Source: CBDBON01 sp965208395 (GTDB taxonomy: Bacteria; Chloroflexota; Dehalococcoidia; Lucifugimonadales; CBDBON01). From it: a DNA stretch of 64,000 nucleotides. Below the pieces are notes generated by a model. It worked only from the letters and a program-made list of their open reading frames with translations, had not been told where the DNA came from and did no database searches. The first letter of the stretch is position 1. The number at the start of each line of letters is the position of its first letter. Positions 58,184 to 64,000 of the stretch are shown piece after piece. Position numbers and translations under genes: made by a program. The stretch spans positions 62,001-126,000 of the forward strand of contig CBDBON010000003.1 in assembly GCA_965208395.1 (NCBI GenBank), read 5' to 3'.

Positions 58184-58861
58184 ATGTCCGGCGCTTCCCA
58201 CGGGCACAGAAGCAGACTCCAGGCGGTCGCTGCGGAGGCGCAGGCCGACTTCTCTGGCAGACATGAGGCCAGGGAGCGGGCGTACCGCCTCTCTCGAGAC
58301 GTGATCAGGAACTCGGCAAACTCGATCCGTGCGACACACCGGTCCGAGCTCGATAGGGCCGCGGAGCTACTGACGAACACGCGCCGGATTGTAGGGGACA
58401 TAGAGCGGACTCTCCAAGATTATCCCTCTGTCTACTATGCCGGCTTCGTCGAGGACGGCCAGAAGGAGTATGTCGAAGCGTCGGCCATGCTCGCGTTCGC
58501 GCAGGGCACTCCCCTGCCCACCCCTCGAGAGTTGAATGTCGGACACGCACCATATTTGAACGGACTCGCCGAGTCGGTCGGCGAGCTGAGAAGATTCATT
58601 CTCGACTCTCTACGGCGGGACGACTTCTCCCGATGCGAGGAGCTTATGGAGGTTATGGACGAGGTCTACTCCGTCCTCGTGTCGATGGACTTCCCGGAGG
58701 GCGTGACCCGGGGGCTGCGCCGCTCGACCGACATGGCCCGGGGCGTACTCGAACGAACGCGGGGCGACCTCACCCTGGCGCTCCGGCAGCGCCGCCTGGA
58801 GCGAACGCTCTCTGCCCTGGAACGAGTGCGCCACGATCGTCCCGACTCTTCCGGGCCTTGA
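58184..58861 (+). CDS. Translin-family protein
   Basis: This 225-residue all-helical protein matches the translin family along its length: REARERAYRLSRDVIRNSANSIRATHR, ELDRAAELL, YYAGFVEDGQKEYVEASAMLAFAQG, LPTPRELNVGHAPYLNGLAESVGELRRFILDSL, MDEVYSVLVSMDFPEGVTRGLRRSTDMARGVLERTRGDL. The EYVEA and GELRR segments are hallmarks. Eukaryotic translin and TRAX bind and cut RNA as an octamer; archaeal relatives exist and are often mislabelled as haloacid dehalogenases. The TRAX-type catalytic Glu set may be partly present (Glu in EYVEA and in GELRR). It lies 13 bases downstream of thiE and probably shares its transcript. Confidence 0.85.
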   Translation: MSGASHGHRSRLQAVAAEAQADFSGRHEARERAYRLSRDVIRNSANSIRATHRSELDRAAELLTNTRRIVGDIERTLQDYPSVYYAGFVEDGQKEYVEASAMLAFAQGTPLPTPRELNVGHAPYLNGLAESVGELRRFILDSLRRDDFSRCEELMEVMDEVYSVLVSMDFPEGVTRGLRRSTDMARGVLERTRGDLTLALRQRRLERTLSALERVRHDRPDSSGP

Positions 58862-58885
58862 CGCCCCCATGGGGCTGTGCTAGCT

Positions 58886-58903
58886 TTTGGCCTGCACGCC
58901 AAA
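58886..58903 (+). terminator. Hairpin between translin and hppA genes
   Basis: TTTGGC/GCCAAA with a six-base loop lies 25 bases after the translin stop, next to another small GCCCC/GGGGC hairpin at 58863-58875. Weak terminators. Confidence 0.35.
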
Positions 58904-58959
58904 GCCATACGTAGAAACGGGTCTTCCTCAACGGGGGGCCTTTTTTGTGGGAGGCTCTA

Positions 58960-60996
58960 GTGACGACCGTCTATCTTGCCATAGCAGCCGGCGCGGCCGC
59001 CCTCGGCTTCGCTCTAGTCCTCACCCTGAGAATCCTCCGAGAGGAGCAGGGTAACGAGACCGTCCGGTTCATCGGGAGGGCGATTCAGGAGGGTGCGATG
59101 GCCTTCCTGACCAGGGAATACCGCATGCTGGCCATCTTCGTGCTCCTGGTATTCGCGATACTCGCGGTCTTCATCGACTACGACGTGCTGGACAGGATCA
59201 CGGACGAACCCAACTTCCCGTCGACTGCCATCGCATACCTTGCAGGCGCGGTCGGGTCCGCGCTGGCGGGCTTCATAGGCATGAGCATTGCCGTCCGAGC
59301 CAACACGCGCACCACCGTCAAGGCGATGGAGGGGCTCAACGGCGCCCTGCGCGTGGCCTTCAACAGCGGCACCGTCATGGGCGTCTCCGTCGTGGGCATC
59401 GGACTGATCGGCATCACCGTCGTCTACTGGATATTCAAGGACATCAACATCGTCGCCGGCTTCGGATTCGGCGCATCCTCCATCGCACTGTTCGCCAGGG
59501 TGGGCGGCGGGATTTACACCAAGGCGGCGGACGTGGGCGCCGATCTCGTCGGCAAGGTCGAGCAGGGAATCCCCGAAGACGACCCGCGTAATCCGGCCAC
59601 CGTCGCGGACAACGTCGGCGACAACGTCGGCGACGTCGCCGGCATGGGAGCCGACCTGTTCGAGTCCTACGTCGGGTCGATCATCGCCACGATAGCGCTG
59701 GCCGCCGTCGGCGCCACGGCGCTCGGCATGGCGGCCCCGGGCGAGTTCGACTCCGATCTCTTCGTCCTCCCGCTGCTGGTGGGCGCGACCGGCATCTTCG
59801 CATCGATTCTCGGCACCTTCCTTGTCAGGACGCCTGAGGGCGCCAACATGGGCAGGCTGCTCTGGGCCCTGCGCACCGGCATCTTTGCGTCAGGCGGACT
59901 CGTTCTCGTCGGCACGGCACTCGCAATCTCGTTCCTGGACCTGGACTTCAGCCTATTCTGGGTCGTCCTGGTCGGTCTGGTTGCCGGACAGATCATCGGC
60001 ACCTCGTCCGAATACTTCACCTCGTACGAGTTCGGGTTCACGAAGGGACTCGCCAAGCAGGCCGAGACGGGACCGGCGACGGTCATAATCGGCGGCCTCG
60101 GTCTCGGTATGCTCAGCACGGTGGTGCCCGGCGTAGTGGTGATCGTCGCGATCTGGCTGGCCAACTACCTCGCCGGCACATACGGCGTCGCCCTGGCAGC
60201 CGTGGGGATGCTATCCACCCTGGGCATCACGCTCGCCACTGACGCATACGGCCCGGTGGCCGACAACGCGGGGGGAATAGCCGAGCAGGCGGGACTGGAG
60301 CCCAGCGTCCGCGAGAGGACCGACGCTCTAGACTCGCTGGGCAACACGACCGCAGCCACCGGAAAGGGATTCGCCATCGGGTCCGCGGTGCTGACCGCCC
60401 TTGCGCTCATGGCAGCCTACTCCCAGGTCACCGACATAGACGTGTTCGACCTGAGGGACTCGAACGTGCTGATGGGACTGATTGTCGGAAGCCTCATGCC
60501 CTTCCTCTTCGCCGCGCTGACCATGCAGGCCGTCGGACGGGCGGCCTTCGCTATGGTGACCGAGGTCCGCCGCCAGTTCCGGGAGATCGCGGGCCTGATG
60601 GAGGGGACGGCGGACGCCGACTACGCGCGCGCCGTCGACATCAGCACCCGGGGGGCGATGCGCGAGATGATCGCGCCCGGCCTGATCGCCGTGATAGCTC
60701 CGATCGCCGTCGGCGTCATCCTGGGCCCGGAGGCGCTGGGCGGACTGCTGATCGGCGCCATAGCCACCGGCTTCCTGCTCGCCATAATGATGGCCAACGC
60801 GGGAGGGGCCTGGGACAATGCGAAGAAGTACATCGAGGCAGGACACATGGGCGGCAAGGGATCGGAGCCTCACGCCGCGGCCGTCGTGGGCGATACCGTC
60901 GGAGACCCCTTCAAGGACACCTCCGGCCCTTCGCTGAACATCCTGATCAAGCTCATGTCGATCGTGGCCCTCGTATTCGCGCCCCTCTTCTTATAG
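58960..60996 (+). CDS. hppA: Membrane-bound ion-translocating pyrophosphatase, K+-dependent type
   Basis: This 678-residue integral membrane enzyme with about 16 transmembrane helices couples pyrophosphate hydrolysis to H+ or Na+ export. The pyrophosphate-binding signature is DVGADLVGKVEQGIPEDDPRNPATVADNVGDNVGDVAGMGADLFESY, visible as shorter blocks near residues 190-235. A later DNAGGIAE and DPFKDTSGPSLN complete the site. The diagnostic segment reads NTTAATGKGFAIGSA; Ala at this place, rather than Lys, marks the K+-stimulated class. GTG 58960 is chosen because GGGAGG lies five bases upstream; a TTG 15 bases earlier is less likely. Ion specificity cannot be decided by eye. Confidence 0.95.
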   Translation: MTTVYLAIAAGAAALGFALVLTLRILREEQGNETVRFIGRAIQEGAMAFLTREYRMLAIFVLLVFAILAVFIDYDVLDRITDEPNFPSTAIAYLAGAVGSALAGFIGMSIAVRANTRTTVKAMEGLNGALRVAFNSGTVMGVSVVGIGLIGITVVYWIFKDINIVAGFGFGASSIALFARVGGGIYTKAADVGADLVGKVEQGIPEDDPRNPATVADNVGDNVGDVAGMGADLFESYVGSIIATIALAAVGATALGMAAPGEFDSDLFVLPLLVGATGIFASILGTFLVRTPEGANMGRLLWALRTGIFASGGLVLVGTALAISFLDLDFSLFWVVLVGLVAGQIIGTSSEYFTSYEFGFTKGLAKQAETGPATVIIGGLGLGMLSTVVPGVVVIVAIWLANYLAGTYGVALAAVGMLSTLGITLATDAYGPVADNAGGIAEQAGLEPSVRERTDALDSLGNTTAATGKGFAIGSAVLTALALMAAYSQVTDIDVFDLRDSNVLMGLIVGSLMPFLFAALTMQAVGRAAFAMVTEVRRQFREIAGLMEGTADADYARAVDISTRGAMREMIAPGLIAVIAPIAVGVILGPEALGGLLIGAIATGFLLAIMMANAGGAWDNAKKYIEAGHMGGKGSEPHAAAVVGDTVGDPFKDTSGPSLNILIKLMSIVALVFAPLFL

Positions 60997-61036
60997 ACAC
61001 AGCCGCCCTGTCACGGGTTACTTTGTAGGTCTGCTG

Positions 61037-61119
61037 GCCCAGGTGGCGGAACGGTAGACGCGGCGGACTTAAAATCCGCTTCCCGCAAGGGAGTGGGGGT
61101 TCGAATCCCTTCCTGGGCA
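61037..61119 (+). tRNA. tRNA-Leu (anticodon UAA)
   Basis: An 83-base class II tRNA: acceptor GCCCAGG/CCTGGGC, anticodon stem GCGGA/TCCGC with loop CTTAAAA (anticodon TAA), a long variable arm (TTCCCGCAAGGGAG), a T-arm with GGTTCGAATCC, and discriminator A. The genome continues CCG, so CCA is not encoded, unlike the other two tRNAs. Confidence 0.94.
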
Positions 61120-61274
61120 CCGTTTACTGCTTCCGAGACTTCCTTCAAGGTCCCGGAGAACCATGAAGTACATCCGTTTCAAGTTGCTGAATAGCTCGGC
61201 CCTATGGCCTGCACCCCGAAACTGATACACTGCCGAACCACCAGATCAGTTTAGGGCCGTGTGTCTAACCGCTC

Positions 61275-61694
61275 TCATGACGCAATTGGACCTGGGATGA
61301 CCATGAAGGAGGGGTGCGGCTCTGGAACCTGGACTTGGCCAAGCATCCTGAGTTTTGTTGGATCGCGTCGTTCAAGTTTACCGGCTAGGTGCGAACGCTC
61401 ATAGCGCAGTTGGCCTGTGGTCACCTCAATCGCTGGCACCGGCGCTGCCGAGGCCTCGATATTGCTCTCGTTGAAGCCGCATCCCCTCAGGCGCGCCTCA
61501 GCCAGCACCACGTCCAAGTAGAAGGCGATTGCCCTTGCAGGCTCCTCATGACTAAGAAAGCGCTCAAGCTGAGGGTGGTTACGGTAGCCCCTGGTGTGGC
61601 CGCCAATCACTCTTTGGGCCAGGAGACCTTCACGCCAGAGAGCTACCAGCCCCTTGGTGTCCAGGTATCTTGGATGTAGAGACCACAGTCGCAT
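61275..61694 (-). CDS. Pyrimidine-dimer DNA glycosylase, endonuclease V-like
   Basis: This 139-residue protein matches the PF03013 family (T4 endonuclease V-like): MRLWSLHPRYLDTKGLVALWREGLLAQRVI, GYRNHPQLERFLSHEEP and AIEVTTGQLRYERSHLAGKLERRDP. Such enzymes cut DNA at UV-induced pyrimidine dimers. No Shine-Dalgarno is visible; the ATG at 61694 follows an in-frame GTG. It lies downstream of tRNA-Leu, opposite strand, in a slightly AT-richer stretch, and 69 bases upstream of the MMPL gene end, so it could have arrived with horizontally acquired DNA. The residues after about 120 look poorly conserved. Confidence 0.82.
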   Translation of the reverse strand: MRLWSLHPRYLDTKGLVALWREGLLAQRVIGGHTRGYRNHPQLERFLSHEEPARAIAFYLDVVLAEARLRGCGFNESNIEASAAPVPAIEVTTGQLRYERSHLAGKLERRDPTKLRMLGQVQVPEPHPSFMVIPGPIAS

Positions 61695-61763
61695 CACACG
61701 TACTTCACGCGCCGCGCCGATCGTCTCGCGCCGGGCTTGAATCCCGACAATCGCTCCCAGAGG

Positions 61764-63989
61764 TCAGGCGCCGATGCGGGAAGGCCACCAGTTCCATCGG
61801 CCCATCAGGGAGACCACCGCCGGTACAATCAGCGTGCGCGTGATGAAGGTGTCGATCAGCACTCCCGCCGCAACCGCAAATCCGAGCTGCAGCAGGTCCT
61901 GAAGCGGCAGAGTCATCAGAGCTGAGAAAGTGCCGGCGAGGATGACACCTGCGGAGGTGATGACAGGACCGGTGCGCGCGAGGGCATAGCGGGTCGCCTC
62001 CTTGAGCGGAGTCCTTCTCGCCTCCTCGCGGATGCGTGACATCAGGTAGATGTTGTAATCAACGCTCAGCGCGTTCAGGAACACGAAGAGGTAGAATGGG
62101 ACTGCCGCCCCAACACCGGCGTGACCCACTACGACGACAAACACTACGACCGCGAAGCCGAGGGTCGCAAAGTATGTGAAGGCGATCGTGGCCATCAGAT
62201 AGAGGGGCGCGATCAACGAGCGCAACAGCAGCGCCAACACAACCCCGATCGCCAGCAGGATTAGAGGAAGCACCACGAGCGAGTCTCGATCGCCGGCGGT
62301 TCGTGTGTCGTAAGATTCGGCCGTGTCTCCGCCAATGAGTACGCTTCCTCCAGGGAAACCCAGTTCCTCTCCCGTCGCTCGGGCGAGGGTGCGCAGCTCG
62401 GGCACGGCATCGAGCCCCTCCTGGGAGAAGGGATTGTCCTTCAGCACGACGTCGATACGCGCCGCACCTCCATCTGCTGAGACGAACCTTCGCGCGACCG
62501 ACTCCGGCAACAGGGAGACCGGGGGGCCGTCGGCGCCGAGTGGCCTGCTGGGACCGTAGGCGCCGGCGACGGCTGGGTGGCTGACCAGTTCGAGTGTAAG
62601 GACATCCAGCTGCTCGAGTGCGGCCGGATCGAGCGCGTTCGCGCCCGGGGGCAAAGAGACATAGAGTCGTGTGGGTGAGAGCTCTCCGGCTGGAAAGCCG
62701 CCGCGCAGAAGCTCGAAACTGCGAACGGACTCCGCATTGCCCGGCAGGCTCTCAAGCTGATCGTAGTTGGTGCGGTATGGGATCAGGCCAGCCACCAGGA
62801 CTGAGAGGCCCACCATCGTAACGGCAAGAGTGAGGCCCGGCCAACGCAGAACGACAGCTCCGACCCTGCCGTACACGCTGCGCCTCCAGTCGACCGGGGT
62901 CGCCGTTGCGGTCTCCAATCGGGGCTGTAAGGGCCAGAAGGCGCGCCTTCCAAGGATCGTCAACACCGCCGGGATAAGGGTGAGCGCTGCCAACATCATC
63001 AACGCCACGGCAAGGGCTATGACGGGACCGAGCGCCTGGTAGGAACGCAGCGTCGCGAGCCCGAGCGCTGCGCAGGCGACCAGGATCGTGGCTCCCGCCG
63101 AGGCTACGGCACCGCCGACGCCGCGCATAGTCTGTCTCATCGCCTCGTGGCGGTCGGCATGCCGCGTCAGCTCCTCACGGAAGCGCGCCGAGACGAAGAG
63201 CACGTAGTCGGTCCCTGTTCCGAAGAGAACCACGGTCATGATCCCGGTCGTCTGTCCGGAAACTGGCAGCCCGAAGCTGAGGGCGTACCATGCAGCTATG
63301 GCTCCAGCGAGTTGAAAGACGAGGCCAACTCCCAGCAGTGGGACCGAAGCCATGACAGGAGAGCGGTAGATGATGACCAGCAGCACCAGCACGAGAAGGA
63401 CGGTTACCAGCAGGAGCAGCGTGTCGATCTGCGAGAACACCCCTACCAAGTCGACGATCAACCCGCCGGGACCGCCCACGGCGATCTCGACGCCTGGCAG
63501 ATCGAAGGACGCCGAGCGATCTCGGATGGCCTCCACCGTGTCGAGGAACGGCTGTTCAGCAGGCTCGCCAACTACTTCAGCGAAGACGTACATGGTCGTG
63601 CCGTCATCAGACACCAGGCCGGACTGCTGACCTGTGGCTGCGTCCGGACTGAGCACCTGGGTCACATTGTCCGGCGCTTCGGGGCCTGACAACCATGTCG
63701 AGATCTCGGCCGCAGCCCCGTACGCGCCAGACCCCAGCCCGGTATGTTCACGAAACACGATCAAGACCGGCGTACCCCCGGTTGGAAAGCGCTCCCGTGC
63801 GAACTCATAGGCCCGTGTCGCCTCAGCGTCCCTGGGTAGGAAAAGCGCCTGCTCATTTTCGCTGGCTTCGTCCAGCCTCGGGAGCAGCGAGATCAGTAGC
63901 CCGGCGACGAACAGCCAGACGACGAGCGTTATCCATTTGCCACGAGGGCTGGACACGAAGTCGGTCAGGTTGCTCAGCACTACCCGCAC
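61764..63989 (-). CDS. MMPL-family exporter, start possibly beyond window edge
   Basis: The 741-residue reading frame has the RND-type layout of MmpL/YdfJ transporters: a first membrane helix (WITLVVWLFVAGLLISLLP), a large extracytoplasmic loop with FARERFPTGGTPVLIVF, then six helices. A second half repeats the pattern. GTGTDYVLFVSARFREEL and NALSVDYNIYLMSRIREEA contain the proton-relay Asp-Tyr pairs. It probably exports a lipid or hydrophobic compound. The GTG at 63989 is only a candidate start, because the open frame runs to the window end without a stop. Confidence 0.9.
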   Translation of the reverse strand: MRVVLSNLTDFVSSPRGKWITLVVWLFVAGLLISLLPRLDEASENEQALFLPRDAEATRAYEFARERFPTGGTPVLIVFREHTGLGSGAYGAAAEISTWLSGPEAPDNVTQVLSPDAATGQQSGLVSDDGTTMYVFAEVVGEPAEQPFLDTVEAIRDRSASFDLPGVEIAVGGPGGLIVDLVGVFSQIDTLLLLVTVLLVLVLLVIIYRSPVMASVPLLGVGLVFQLAGAIAAWYALSFGLPVSGQTTGIMTVVLFGTGTDYVLFVSARFREELTRHADRHEAMRQTMRGVGGAVASAGATILVACAALGLATLRSYQALGPVIALAVALMMLAALTLIPAVLTILGRRAFWPLQPRLETATATPVDWRRSVYGRVGAVVLRWPGLTLAVTMVGLSVLVAGLIPYRTNYDQLESLPGNAESVRSFELLRGGFPAGELSPTRLYVSLPPGANALDPAALEQLDVLTLELVSHPAVAGAYGPSRPLGADGPPVSLLPESVARRFVSADGGAARIDVVLKDNPFSQEGLDAVPELRTLARATGEELGFPGGSVLIGGDTAESYDTRTAGDRDSLVVLPLILLAIGVVLALLLRSLIAPLYLMATIAFTYFATLGFAVVVFVVVVGHAGVGAAVPFYLFVFLNALSVDYNIYLMSRIREEARRTPLKEATRYALARTGPVITSAGVILAGTFSALMTLPLQDLLQLGFAVAAGVLIDTFITRTLIVPAVVSLMGRWNWWPSRIGA

Positions 63990-64000
63990 CCGTTCCCGTA

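Noticed and set aside
1..64000. CRISPR arrays, rRNA genes, prophage or complete insertion sequences
   Set aside because: No regularly spaced repeats, rRNA segments, phage structural genes or intact transposases were seen on either strand.

Overview
The window is 64 kb of GC-rich bacterial chromosome with tightly packed genes on both strands. It carries about 53 protein genes, two of which touch the window edges, plus three tRNA genes and one transposase remnant. Several features suggest an uncultured Chloroflexota of the Dehalococcoidia/SAR202 type: multiple luciferase-like flavin monooxygenases, paired acetolactate-synthase-like enzymes, a MoeA fused to a substrate-binding domain, a K+-type membrane pyrophosphatase, a bacterial translin, and many short-leader or leaderless genes. 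This placement is inferred from gene content; the window has no rRNA or other marker that would settle it.

Layout. From 1 to 21.4 kb lies an accessory catabolic region. It holds a DUF151-type lipoprotein (cut by the window edge), two TPP enzymes, an SsuD-like and a second LLM flavin oxidoreductase, and a DUF1786 protein divergent from an N,N-dimethylformamidase-like protein. It also holds an FAD oxidoreductase coupled to glnS, two serine hydrolases flanking an aminotransferase, a conserved protein of unknown function, an epimerase, a PPOX-family protein and an acyl-CoA-dehydrogenase-like monooxygenase. From 21.4 to 35 kb there are tRNA-Arg and tRNA-His, a winged-helix regulator, pepA, a class III aminotransferase, a metallo-beta-lactamase-fold protein with an altered metal site, mtaB, fabF, recJ, lgt and a Xer recombinase. 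A small mobile-DNA scar with a phage-like HTH gene follows, then a tandem-repeat protein.

From 35 to 49.4 kb a long same-strand run forms a C1 and molybdenum/tungsten module: class IV aminotransferase, formate-tetrahydrofolate ligase, two MoeA proteins, MobA, a MoaD-like carrier, aldehyde ferredoxin oxidoreductase, and a three-subunit NAD-type formate dehydrogenase ending in an unknown 232-residue protein. Together these genes could mature the cofactor, oxidise formate and aldehydes to NADH, and feed formate into one-carbon folate metabolism.

From 49.5 to 61.1 kb most genes are housekeeping: tsaE-tsaB, ndk, rsfS, mnmA, rnhB, yraN, a ThiE with an extra N-terminal domain, a translin-family protein, hppA and tRNA-Leu. 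The window closes with a pyrimidine-dimer glycosylase and an MMPL exporter.

Regulatory signals are readable. Several promoters fit TTGACN-N17-TATAAT well. At least four of them put the -10 box within about 7-17 bases of the start codon, which implies leaderless or nearly leaderless mRNAs. A small family of GC-rich palindromes sits in gene borders. The clearest candidates for undescribed biology are the last gene of the formate dehydrogenase operon with its possible shared NAD module, the translin next to the extended ThiE, the HYHYGP tandem-repeat protein, and the altered metallo-beta-lactamase-fold protein.
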